NCBI GenBank assembly: GCA_964557125.1
Contig: CAZKYX010000019.1
Location: 1 to 23,686, forward strand
Source: CAZKYX01 sp964557125
Lineage (GTDB): Bacteria; Patescibacteriota; Microgenomatia; Levybacterales; GWA1-39-11
Length of the DNA stretch: 23,686 nucleotides
Direction of reading: 5' to 3'
Below, one piece after another: positions 6,290-14,653 of the stretch (its first letter is position 1; each line of letters begins with the position of its first letter). The translations under genes and the position numbers were made by a program. The notes below the pieces were generated by a model, which saw only the letters and a program-made list of their open reading frames with translations, made no database searches and was not told where the DNA came from.

Positions 6290-7606
6290 TTATTTAAATG
6301 CTGGTGACAATCTTGGGAATTGAATGGGAAAATGAGCAAATGCACTTTTATGAGTTTCACGAGGCTCAACTAGACCCAACAGGTGGGTTGCTGGATTTAG
6401 GGGTAGGCTTACTTTTGAAATATGTATTGAATCACCCTTTTTAATATCAGATAGAAGTACTGAGTTATTTGCCAGTCCCACAGGAAGCATGCCTCTCCCG
6501 CCCTTTATAGTGTCAATTATGCCGTACACTGTATCTCCACCAATTCCGTCAAGCTTTTCACCCTTTTTAAGATTTCTTTTTGCAACTGCAACTGTAACTG
6601 TTGTTGGGTTGGAAGAATTGTTGATTGTCGGCATTGCGTACAACACTGCTTTAGCAATAGTTTGTACAACTTCCAAATGACACAAGTGATAAGGTTCAAA
6701 TAGTAAATAATAAGGTCCGTCACCCAAGCTTAAATATTTTAAATATTTAACTTGGTTTGGGTCTTTATGCTTGGCAATAATAAAAATTCCAGGGAACAAA
6801 TTTATACCCAGTGCGTAATCGACAACACCCTTTTTTGGAATATTTGCAAAATCGTACGAGTTTAACAGTTCATTAAGGTTTTCAACTTTAAGACCTACCA
6901 TACCTCTTTTCATAACCGTCATTCCAAAATAATTTGCGACCAAATTCATCTCAATTGACTGCTTTGTTCCGTCAGTAAATGAAGTAGTTTGCTTCACATT
7001 TAGTCCCTTTGAATCTGCCCAAGGTTGCATTTCCTTTTGTGTTGCATTTTCATTCATAAATCTCTTCATATTTCCTGCCACCTTTACCTCAAAGCCCATG
7101 AGTTGAGCTTGTGCAATAAGTCTTGTTAGACTTCCCGGTTGATCCCCCAAAACATCAGAGATAATGAGTCCTTTTTTTTCTGCAATCTCTTTTAATTTTG
7201 TACCTACTGTTGCTTGAAGTTCTGGATTCATTGTTATTAGATGCTTTCCCGACTCGAGAATTTTAATTGCGACTTTAGTTCCGTAATCAACGGTTCCGGT
7301 CATTTCAATAGCAACAGGACATTTATATTTCTTAATAACAGAAAGGTCGTCTGTTACGCTTATAATTTTTTTGTCAGCGTTTCTTTTGATGCTCGTAGCA
7401 TTACTTTCAATAACAGCAGGAATGTTATTTTCGACAAGTAAGTCAACAGTTTCTTGAGGTCTACGTGACACAATTAGAGGAATTCTGATGCCGGGAATTG
7501 ACCGCACACCGGACACAAAACCAAAACCCATAAAACCAAGTCCGCAAACAATTACATCAATTGGTTTTTTGCGTTCCGATAAGTCTTTTAGAAGGACGTC
7601 GTACAT
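6290..7606 (-). CDS. NAD(P)-dependent dehydrogenase with C-terminal SAF domain (COG4091-like)
   Basis: Read from the ATG at 7606 the protein has 438 residues. An N-terminal Rossmann domain shows G-L-G-F-M-G (22-27), followed by the IEMTGT (100-105) and GKHLITMNPE (120-129) segments of homoserine-dehydrogenase-like enzymes. The central region contains DVLGDQPG (151-158). The C-terminal part (about 337-402, VAKRNLKKGEKL and onward) is a SAF domain. This architecture is that of predicted homoserine dehydrogenase-like proteins (COG4091), some of which act on sugars. Here it probably modifies a sugar or other glycan precursor, but the substrate is unknown. A GTG start at 7645 is possible but would put the promoter -35 inside the gene, so the leaderless ATG is preferred. 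Confidence 0.75.
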   Translation of the reverse strand: MYDVLLKDLSERKKPIDVIVCGLGFMGFGFVSGVRSIPGIRIPLIVSRRPQETVDLLVENNIPAVIESNATSIKRNADKKIISVTDDLSVIKKYKCPVAIEMTGTVDYGTKVAIKILESGKHLITMNPELQATVGTKLKEIAEKKGLIISDVLGDQPGSLTRLIAQAQLMGFEVKVAGNMKRFMNENATQKEMQPWADSKGLNVKQTTSFTDGTKQSIEMNLVANYFGMTVMKRGMVGLKVENLNELLNSYDFANIPKKGVVDYALGINLFPGIFIIAKHKDPNQVKYLKYLSLGDGPYYLLFEPYHLCHLEVVQTIAKAVLYAMPTINNSSNPTTVTVAVAKRNLKKGEKLDGIGGDTVYGIIDTIKGGRGMLPVGLANNSVLLSDIKKGDSIHISKVSLPLNPATHLLGLVEPRETHKSAFAHFPIQFPRLSPAFK

Positions 7607-7612
7607 GCGGGT

Positions 7613-7641
7613 ATTATAACCTATAGTTATAACTTTTGCAA
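7613..7641 (-). promoter_or_regulatory. Leaderless promoter of the dehydrogenase-hydrolase group
   Basis: On the minus strand TTGCAA (7636-7641) and TATAAT (7613-7618) are spaced by 17 nt. The -10 is followed by 6 nt and then the ATG at 7606, so the A of the ATG is the expected first transcribed base. No SD could exist in such a transcript. It marks an internal break after the long glycosyltransferase operon. Confidence 0.75.
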
Positions 7642-7658
7642 GCACTAACAGCTACAAA

Positions 7659-9269
7659 TTATTTCTGGTCTGGGAAGGCCTCTTTAGTGGTAAGAGTATC
7701 AATGAATTCAGGTTTTAATTCATATATATCTGCAAATGGATACTTTTCAACCAAATTGTATCTTAGAAGCCCTTTGTTGGTCATAAGCAACCTAAAAGTC
7801 TGATCGTTTTCATCATTTGTTCTCATAACTATCCATCTAGCCCATCTATCTGGTGCAGAGGTAGCAGCAAGCCAATATTTTCCTGTTCCTTCGTGTATGT
7901 ACTTTTTCATCGGAAGTCCGGATGAAAAGATAATTGCATCATGAGAAGCAGCGGATATAAGAATAAATCCGTCCTTTTCTTTTGCGTTACGATTCAGCCA
8001 ACCGGAGACTTCGCTAACATTTTTCTGTGAAGACCCTACTCTAGCATCATCAATCGTCACCGCATCTTGGTTGGTGAAAATAAAGAATACAACGAGAAGT
8101 ATTAGTCCTAATAATGTGTATTTCAGTTTTCCGGCTCGAGCAATGAGATAGCCGATAAATACAGCAATTGCCGGCATCATTACTAGTCCGTATCTGACGT
8201 TAAACCATGTGTTACCTGAAAGACCTTGAATAAAAAGTACGGATTGACCTAAATAGAGTGCCAGAATGTTAAAAACAAGAGGAGCAAACAAAGCTATAGA
8301 TGCAATTTTTGGGCCGTTTTTAATTTTCTTATCTAAGTAGAAAATTACACTTCCCAATGTTGCAAGTAACAGTAAGAAAGTATTACTGTTGTAAGCAAGC
8401 GCATGTAAGTAGACCTTTAGCGAGAATAATAAATCCCCCTTAGTTGCCAAAATTCCAGCTTCCTCAAGTTGGGTTTGTTGTGCATATGCTGAATACTCTC
8501 CATAGATAAAGTAAAGTGGATCTTTAAAAATCACTAGATTCCACAGGAACCAAAGTGCTATTCCAAGTGCGCCTACTGTTGAGAAGAACAGTAATCTACC
8601 TTCAGCAACTTTAAATCCTGACTTTTTAAAAGAATACAGCGCTATTAAAAGGCCAATAAGCAAAAAGAGGAACCAACCGTCATATCGTATTAAAGTGGCC
8701 AACATTACCCAAAATGACGTTCTAACCAGACTGAGTAATTTTTGAGTTTGATACCAAGAGAGCAGCTCAAAAGATGCAGCAGTCATAGTAGCTATGAGTA
8801 AAAGTTCTGTCATAGCTGTGGATTGCATGTATAGAATGTTAATATTTGCAACAAAAACAAGTACACCGATTGTGCGACCCAGAGCCGAAACACCTAATTT
8901 TTTTAAGTAATAATATATAATGCAACCAGTTGCAACAAACGAAATCATTGACTGAATTGCACCCGAAAGACCACTGTGCCACATAAAATCATTCCAAACT
9001 GTCGGTACCATTAATAAATGAGGCAATGGAAGCCAAACTGATCCGAGTTGTGCAATGCCCGGCTTTAGATTTTCAACCACTCTTCGTCCTATATCCAAGT
9101 GTGATCTAGCGTCGTTATAAGACAAACCTAGTCCATTGATATAGTAATTTATGTAACTTATTACAGAAATAATTACTAAAAGTAATAACAAAAGCAAAAA
9201 ATCGTATTTGATAAAAAAGCTTCTGACGCCATTAATTGTGGATTTTGATATTGGAATTTTGAGTGTCAT
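7659..9269 (-). CDS. GT-C type membrane glycosyltransferase (GT39/ArnT-like)
   Basis: This 536-residue polytopic protein has about 11-12 hydrophobic segments. The first membrane segment (24-42) is followed by a loop with YNDARSHLDIGRRV (51-64), whose D53 and nearby acidic residues match the catalytic loop of GT-C enzymes. GSVWLPLPHLLMVP (76-89) follows. GT-C enzymes take sugar from a polyprenyl-phosphate donor on the outer membrane face. The soluble C-terminal domain (about 415-536) would be external. The start overlaps the preceding stop by 4 nt (ATGA). It has the only optimal SD in the minus-strand operon, CCTCCTTT read on the plus strand at 9280-9287, 10 nt upstream. It is the last gene of the operon. 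Confidence 0.75.
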   Translation of the reverse strand: MTLKIPISKSTINGVRSFFIKYDFLLLLLLLVIISVISYINYYINGLGLSYNDARSHLDIGRRVVENLKPGIAQLGSVWLPLPHLLMVPTVWNDFMWHSGLSGAIQSMISFVATGCIIYYYLKKLGVSALGRTIGVLVFVANINILYMQSTAMTELLLIATMTAASFELLSWYQTQKLLSLVRTSFWVMLATLIRYDGWFLFLLIGLLIALYSFKKSGFKVAEGRLLFFSTVGALGIALWFLWNLVIFKDPLYFIYGEYSAYAQQTQLEEAGILATKGDLLFSLKVYLHALAYNSNTFLLLLATLGSVIFYLDKKIKNGPKIASIALFAPLVFNILALYLGQSVLFIQGLSGNTWFNVRYGLVMMPAIAVFIGYLIARAGKLKYTLLGLILLVVFFIFTNQDAVTIDDARVGSSQKNVSEVSGWLNRNAKEKDGFILISAASHDAIIFSSGLPMKKYIHEGTGKYWLAATSAPDRWARWIVMRTNDENDQTFRLLMTNKGLLRYNLVEKYPFADIYELKPEFIDTLTTKEAFPDQK

Positions 9270-10795
9270 GCTTTGTGCTCCTCCTTTGCAAAAATAGATA
9301 AATTTAATAAAACTAGACCTATAAAAAAGGTTATTAGTATATAGGAGAATGCATAAACCTTGGCATGTATACTTGCTGCAAAGAATATATTGTATATGAG
9401 TGAACTCGATTGATTGCTTTGAAGAATATTCATATTATATTCTGGTGTATAAGGTATTGGGTTGTTAAGTGCTATTGCTTCGACTTTGGGAGGAATAGCA
9501 TTGGTTGTTAGAACACCAAGCGAATTTATAAAAATACTATACCCGAGTAATATAAGAATTAATGGCAAAAAGAAGTAATTATATTTGTATCTGTCAATAA
9601 CAGTAGGAATTGCTATGCATAGCAAAGCCGCAGCCGGAATTAAGTATCTAGGCCCAAAAGACCAACCTCCCCATGGGTCACCAAACATTGAGTAAAGGAC
9701 AATATTTAGCAAAATTAGCGAAGCAATAAGGGCAACGAAAGTCTGTTTTGTTTTTTTCTTATATGCAATGTACAAACCTACCACTCCGATTAGAACAACT
9801 GGGCTATAAAATATCCATGCTCTTTCATTACTTAGTAACAAAATATAGAAGCCTTGAAGTTGTTCTCTTGTATCGAAAGGTAAGTCAATCCCACCTTCAT
9901 CAATTACCGTTGCACCGGCATTTTTCTCCTCATTTGCTTTTTCAGCTTCCGAAACTATTTTAAAAGCATCAGTTCTACCAACTGATTGCGCCAATGTTGA
10001 GTAGCTACCAGTTGTTTGGTGGTTATACCAGCCAAAAAGCATCAAAAATGGAATTATTCCTATAATTAAACCTAATACTGTTAATCTAACTGTTAACCTA
10101 TATTTTTCTTGCAATTTGTCATAGCTAATATTTTTACTTAACAGATAAATTCCTAAAGGAACCATAAGAATGAACACAGGAACATCTATAAGTAACCCGG
10201 CTCCTGCCAATGCTCCAAAAATGAGGTTTTTTAATAATGTGTTCTTACCAGTAACTACAAGTAACCCAGCAAGAATTATACTCACACCAAAATGATGCTG
10301 GGTCAGTGTTTGTGAATAACCTAGTGCGTTTGTAGCAAAAAGAAAAGTGAAGCCACCTAGTATGCTTGCCCAAAAAGACGAGCCCATTTTTCGGGCTAAA
10401 GCGTAGATCAAGCACAAGTTTATTAATGAAAAAAGTGCAGTAACAAGATATGAACCTAGCTGTGGTATTCCAAGAGATTTTCCTAAAAGATAAAAAGGTA
10501 CGGCAATAAAAGATACTCCGGGTGTAAAAATTGAAAAGAATTTTTCTCCAACTTTTATAACATCCGGTGATGAAAATCGAGCCTGTTTTTCATTCAATGT
10601 AAATGTATTGCTTTCTACAATTGCCTGAGTTAGTGCGTATCTTGCATTGCTATTGGAGGATTCAAATGGTCCTCCAACCTGCGTGTTGTAGTCATTTTGA
10701 TATGCAACCGGATTACCTCTGTTGCCTTTGTAAGCCAAAGCAAGCAACAAAATGCTTGCCAGCAATATGATGATAAAAGCAATTTTTCTAAACAT
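9266..10795 (-). CDS. GT-C type membrane glycosyltransferase
   Basis: This 509-residue protein has about 11-12 membrane segments beginning at residue 4. The first outer loop carries GGPFESSNSNARYALTQAIVE (41-61) and the GEKFFSIFTPGVSF segment (83-96). This pattern is seen in a group of GT39-like enzymes that use lipid-linked sugar donors. TQHHFG and GDPWGGWSFGPRYL segments (later loops) add support. It is a different subfamily from the downstream GT-C gene, so the two probably add different sugars. The first 8 nt overlap the end of the GT2 gene upstream and no SD is visible, which indicates coupling. Acceptor and donor are unknown. Confidence 0.7.
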   Translation of the reverse strand: MFRKIAFIIILLASILLLALAYKGNRGNPVAYQNDYNTQVGGPFESSNSNARYALTQAIVESNTFTLNEKQARFSSPDVIKVGEKFFSIFTPGVSFIAVPFYLLGKSLGIPQLGSYLVTALFSLINLCLIYALARKMGSSFWASILGGFTFLFATNALGYSQTLTQHHFGVSIILAGLLVVTGKNTLLKNLIFGALAGAGLLIDVPVFILMVPLGIYLLSKNISYDKLQEKYRLTVRLTVLGLIIGIIPFLMLFGWYNHQTTGSYSTLAQSVGRTDAFKIVSEAEKANEEKNAGATVIDEGGIDLPFDTREQLQGFYILLLSNERAWIFYSPVVLIGVVGLYIAYKKKTKQTFVALIASLILLNIVLYSMFGDPWGGWSFGPRYLIPAAALLCIAIPTVIDRYKYNYFFLPLILILLGYSIFINSLGVLTTNAIPPKVEAIALNNPIPYTPEYNMNILQSNQSSSLIYNIFFAASIHAKVYAFSYILITFFIGLVLLNLSIFAKEEHKA

Positions 10796-11705
10796 ATTTT
10801 AATTTTTTAGTCGTTGTGGCCATGTCCCATTGAGCAGTTAACTCACTTTCCCTTACTTTAGCCAAAATCTTGGTATACAAGTTTAAAGTGTAAATAAAAA
10901 TGCAATGAATCGGGTGCTTTATAAATGTTACAAGGTAAAAATATAAAAGTAAATGTATGTCAATTTTTAGTTCCTTTTCAACAAGATTTTTGTCGAAATA
11001 CTTTTTCATGCGTATTGGGGCAGCACGAAATCTTGTGTTCTGCCGAATCTGGTCACTAATTGATTGAGGTGATCTAAAATAAACGATTCCTGTTTTTACA
11101 AATTTGTAATCAAATCCTCTGGACTTGCATTCAAAAAAAGTAAACATATCGTTGGCTATCATGTCATGAGGCACTGATATGCCCTTGAGCCATTCACTTC
11201 TATAAGAAAGCAGTCTACCGTCAACCGAAAAGACATTGTTGCCACCCCTAACAGTCGATCTTAATTGTTCGTAAACACCTACAGTGTAATTTATTGCTTG
11301 TTCAACAAATGTTTCTGCTTTAAAAGGTATAGGATTGCCACCACACATACCTAATTTGGAATTATTCATGAATGGTTTTATCATGTCTCTTACAACAAAC
11401 TCATGCGAGAAAATAACATCTGCATCTGTTTGAACTAAGAAATCTTCAGTAATGTTTTGATAAATTTCATTCAATCTGACTGATTTACCCGTTCTATTCT
11501 TGAAATTTTTCACCACAACTCTTTTATCCTTATAATTCTTAAGAAGCGTAGATGTGCGATCTGATGACCCATCATTCAGAATTAGTATTCTAGTAATGTA
11601 AAATCCTTCCTCCCTCTGCATTATCACGGAATTTAGAAAGTTTATAATGTTTGATTCTTCGTTGAAAGCGCTTAAGGCTATTGCAACTGTTGGTATTTTA
11701 GTCAT
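10788..11705 (-). CDS. GT2 glycosyltransferase (paralogue E of five)
   Basis: This 305-residue GT-A fold enzyme has an N-terminal SAFNEE signature (12-17), NDGSSD (44-49), the nucleotide-sugar/metal D94-A-D96 motif, and a late acid in AND (184-186). It shares with four neighbours the GGNN segment (154-157), YFRSP (209-213), QNTRF (222-226), a K-x-P-I hydrophobic stretch (263-266), and a W-D-M-A-T-T-T-K end (293-300). The C-terminal hydrophobic region (about 250-282) probably attaches it to the inner membrane face. It likely adds one sugar from a nucleotide donor to a lipid-linked chain. Start and preceding stop form TAATATG with no strong SD. Confidence 0.8.
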   Translation of the reverse strand: MTKIPTVAIALSAFNEESNIINFLNSVIMQREEGFYITRILILNDGSSDRTSTLLKNYKDKRVVVKNFKNRTGKSVRLNEIYQNITEDFLVQTDADVIFSHEFVVRDMIKPFMNNSKLGMCGGNPIPFKAETFVEQAINYTVGVYEQLRSTVRGGNNVFSVDGRLLSYRSEWLKGISVPHDMIANDMFTFFECKSRGFDYKFVKTGIVYFRSPQSISDQIRQNTRFRAAPIRMKKYFDKNLVEKELKIDIHLLLYFYLVTFIKHPIHCIFIYTLNLYTKILAKVRESELTAQWDMATTTKKLKYV

Positions 11706-11706
11706 A

Positions 11707-12831
11707 TTAGAATAATTCCTGAATGTACTCCGTCAACTGCTTTGCAACAACTTTAGGTGTAAATTTCTTCTGGAATAATTTGTACCCGTTAATTGCAATT
11801 TTGCTTCGTAACTTTGGATTGTTTTTTAACTCAATAATTGCATTTGCTAATTCGACAGGATTTGATGTCTCTACTAAATACATATTTTTCTTATGAATAA
11901 ATAAACTTCTTGTAACAGGAGCGTCAGCTGTGAGTACCACTCTCCCCAAGGAAAGTCCTTGATACACTTTATTTGGAATTATTCGGTCTACGCTTGGGTG
12001 TTTTTGTAAAAATCCAAGAAATATATCTGCTGACTGCATCACTGGTAAGTGTTCGCTTACGGGTACGTCGTGGTAGAACTTAATGTTCTTGAGTTTAAGT
12101 CTTTGTACTCTTTTAAAGTTCTTTTCATACGTATTTCCCTGTCCAACAAATGAGAAAGAGATATTTTTGTCATTTCTCAAAATATTTGCGGCTTCAACAA
12201 TATGCTCCACTCCATGAACAGGACTGTAAAGACCATAATAAACAACATGCACTTTCTTTTCCTTAGTATTTTTATAAGGCGTGTATTTATAGCCAGTATC
12301 ATCAGCACCAATAGGAAGTACCCGAAGCTTTTTAATAGGTAAATTAAAATCTTTCTTCAAGTGCTCATATTGAAATGGTGTGTCAGCAAAAACCATATCG
12401 CACATTTTGTAGCATAGAGATTCCACAAATTTAATAACTCCACCAAGTAAGGATTTTCGTTTTAGTATCCCTTGTTCGTCGGCAAATCCGTTATATATTA
12501 TTAAAAGTGGGTTGAATACTAATTTTTTTCGAAACAGTTTTGCTATTGGATAAGCAAAGAATACATCTACATGTCCTGGGTATCCTACATAGATCACTTC
12601 TGTCTTTAGGAACTTTCTAAAATTTCTAAATATTTCAATCACAATTCTATATTTTCTAAGAACTCTAAAAATAATTTTTAGAAATGACATTTCTTTTGTT
12701 GTCGTTAAATTAGTAACAGCGATGGAGGCATTAATTTCCAATACACTAATTTTATTTTCAGAGAGTCCCTTAAGGATCATCTTGTTGGATGTGTAATTTT
12801 TATCGTAAGTTCCAAAATAGCAAATATTCAT
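11707..12831 (-). CDS. GT4 family glycosyltransferase
   Basis: This 374-residue GT-B fold enzyme has an N-terminal domain opening with MNICYFGTYD, an inter-domain segment VLPIGADD (171-178), and a C-terminal nucleotide-binding domain with VVYYGLYSPVHGVEH (196-210). The donor-site motif reads IIPNKVYQGLSLGRVVLT (284-301). In the classical E-x7-E pair the second Glu is replaced by Gln (Q291), a substitution I have seen in related proteins of this subgroup. No membrane span is evident beyond two hydrophobic stretches. It lies among the five GT2 paralogues, joined to the GT2 gene before it by TAATATG. The sugar specificity is unknown. Confidence 0.75.
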   Translation of the reverse strand: MNICYFGTYDKNYTSNKMILKGLSENKISVLEINASIAVTNLTTTKEMSFLKIIFRVLRKYRIVIEIFRNFRKFLKTEVIYVGYPGHVDVFFAYPIAKLFRKKLVFNPLLIIYNGFADEQGILKRKSLLGGVIKFVESLCYKMCDMVFADTPFQYEHLKKDFNLPIKKLRVLPIGADDTGYKYTPYKNTKEKKVHVVYYGLYSPVHGVEHIVEAANILRNDKNISFSFVGQGNTYEKNFKRVQRLKLKNIKFYHDVPVSEHLPVMQSADIFLGFLQKHPSVDRIIPNKVYQGLSLGRVVLTADAPVTRSLFIHKKNMYLVETSNPVELANAIIELKNNPKLRSKIAINGYKLFQKKFTPKVVAKQLTEYIQELF

Positions 12832-12832
12832 A

Positions 12833-13738
12833 TTATTTAGTGAATGATTTCGAGCTTTTACTCACACTCCAAGTTGAGGTTGTCATTCTTTCTACGCGAG
12901 CGCTGAGTTTCATTTTCAGCAAGATGCAGATATACAGGAAAGTTGTAATAGGATACCTTAATACATATTTTAATGAGTGTCTTATTGTTAACTTTAAAGA
13001 AATTCTTGTTTCTGTTCGCAAAAGTTCTTCCCCAAAAACTTTTTTCAACTGCTTGTAGGAATTGAAAAATCTTACACTTTGCTTCTTGTGGTCAGAAAGA
13101 GTGCGAGGTAGACGATAGTACACATTCGCCTTTGAGGCAAATTTGTATTTATAACCATTTGCAACTGCATAGAGGTAAGAGAATGCATCCTCAGCGACTA
13201 TAGTTGGTATAAAAACCATACTTTTATAAAGATTCTTTGACATTGCTCTTGCTCTCCCATGACAGGTATATATATTATTTCCTTTATTCAAATGCTCAAA
13301 TATTTCCTTCTTCATTAACATGCTAATTCTTAGTACTTGTTCAAATTTGGAAGTTGCCCAATATTCTTTAATCCTCGCTGATGTTAAATGTGCACTCTTT
13401 TTGATAATTGGTTCAATCAATTTTTCTATTGTGCTTTCATCGTTTATCAAAATATCCGCATCAAGATGAACTAGAATATCTGAGTCAGATTTTAATGCAA
13501 TTGTATTAAGTCCAAATGCCTTGCCTTTCCTCTTTTTATTTACGAGAACTATTATTCTTTTATCCTTTATGGACGTTACTTCTTCTATCGTTTTGTCCGT
13601 ACACGAATCAGCAAATATTATTATTTTTTCTAGTATAAAAGAACTGGAACCTTGAGCCATAACAGAAAGTATCAGCCTTTTTATATTAGCTTCTTCGTTG
13701 TATGCAGGTATTCCTACCGTAAGAGTTATTTTTTCCAT
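12833..13738 (-). CDS. GT2 glycosyltransferase (paralogue D of five)
   Basis: From the ATG at 13738 the protein has 301 residues. It shows PAYNEE (11-16), ADSCTD (43-48), the D93-A-D95 motif, E183-D184, KGNNIY (152-157), QSVRF (220-224), R-Y-P-I (261-264) and a terminal W-S-V-S-K-S-S-K (290-297). All align with the neighbouring GT2 genes. An upstream ATG at 13783 would add 15 residues and overlap the preceding gene by 43 nt; the 2-nt gap obtained with 13738 fits the operon pattern and places the GT2 fold at residue 3. The role is as for its sisters: transfer of a sugar to a lipid-linked glycan. Confidence 0.8.
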   Translation of the reverse strand: MEKITLTVGIPAYNEEANIKRLILSVMAQGSSSFILEKIIIFADSCTDKTIEEVTSIKDKRIIVLVNKKRKGKAFGLNTIALKSDSDILVHLDADILINDESTIEKLIEPIIKKSAHLTSARIKEYWATSKFEQVLRISMLMKKEIFEHLNKGNNIYTCHGRARAMSKNLYKSMVFIPTIVAEDAFSYLYAVANGYKYKFASKANVYYRLPRTLSDHKKQSVRFFNSYKQLKKVFGEELLRTETRISLKLTIRHSLKYVLRYPITTFLYICILLKMKLSARVERMTTSTWSVSKSSKSFTK

Positions 13739-13740
13739 AA

Positions 13741-14652
13741 TTACATAATAATTCCGATTTTTGAAGAAAGTGTTAGCTCCCACTTCCCATTCTTTGGTTT
13801 TGAAGAATTGTAAGGAAACTTTCTAATGTAAATATTCATAAGTATTGAGCCTACTGTATAAAATGGAGATTTAAATAGATATTTTAGTAAAGAGACAACA
13901 AGTAACCTTCGAGGCATGTAATACTCTTCCATTATTTTGTCCCCTAAGTTCCTGCGCAGACTGGCTTTATCTTCAATAGTTGAACGCACCCCCAACACTC
14001 TCCAATCATGAAATGTGCTGACTGTTCTCATATAAACTTCGGCGTTTTTAGCAAACTTGTAGCCATCTTTTTTTTCTGATGCTATTCCGTAAAGATAATT
14101 TTGATCGGAAATAGTTTTTCGAGGGTAAATTACATTCTTTGCAAAACTCACTCTTATTAAATGTGCTCCACCGACCAGAGAATAGATATTGTTTCCATTA
14201 TTTAGTTTTAAAAACGCATCTTCGAAGCTTAAATATGAAATAATACTTAACTTACCCATGAAAGAATTCTGAGGTACAGGAATAAATCTAGCGCCAACTA
14301 TATCCGTGCTCTTTGCCATTTTTTTAACAAGTTCTGAAATAGTTGTTGATTTTTTAAGTACCACATCAGCATCTAGTGATAGTAAAAAATCTGATTTTGA
14401 CAGACGGTATAGCTGATTTAAGCGTTCGGATTTTCCAACCCTTTTTCCATCGGCGAGCAGTCTAACTTTTTTATGTCTTCTTGCATATTTTGAAACTAAA
14501 AGTTCTGTATTGTCTTTTGACCCATCACTTAGTACTAAAATTTCCTTAAGAATGAAATTTGTTTCTTTTTGCCTGCATATTGAGCCAAGAAGATTAATAA
14601 TATTTTTTTCCTCGTTGTAAGCAGGTATAATTACTGAAATAGACTTTTTCAT
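13741..14652 (-). CDS. GT2 glycosyltransferase (paralogue C of five)
   Basis: From the ATG at 14652 the protein has 303 residues (a TTG at 14664 would add four). It has PAYNEE (10-15), SDGSKD (42-47), D94-A-D96, NGNNIYS (152-158), K-S-P-F (261-264) and a W-E-L-T-L-S-S-K end (291-298). It is the most divergent of the five. The usual E-D acid pair reads S182-D183, and the Q-x-x-R-F motif is reduced to LGVRS (220-224). These changes touch donor and acceptor contacts, so specificity may differ. TAATATG links it to the kinase gene before it, with no SD. The fold assignment is firm. Confidence 0.75.
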   Translation of the reverse strand: MKKSISVIIPAYNEEKNIINLLGSICRQKETNFILKEILVLSDGSKDNTELLVSKYARRHKKVRLLADGKRVGKSERLNQLYRLSKSDFLLSLDADVVLKKSTTISELVKKMAKSTDIVGARFIPVPQNSFMGKLSIISYLSFEDAFLKLNNGNNIYSLVGGAHLIRVSFAKNVIYPRKTISDQNYLYGIASEKKDGYKFAKNAEVYMRTVSTFHDWRVLGVRSTIEDKASLRRNLGDKIMEEYYMPRRLLVVSLLKYLFKSPFYTVGSILMNIYIRKFPYNSSKPKNGKWELTLSSKIGIIM

Positions 14653-14653
14653 A

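Noticed and set aside
7607..7645. GTG start for the dehydrogenase at 7645, adding 13 residues
   Set aside because: The extra codons overlap a clean TTGCAA-N17-TATAAT promoter whose start of transcription is the ATG at 7606.
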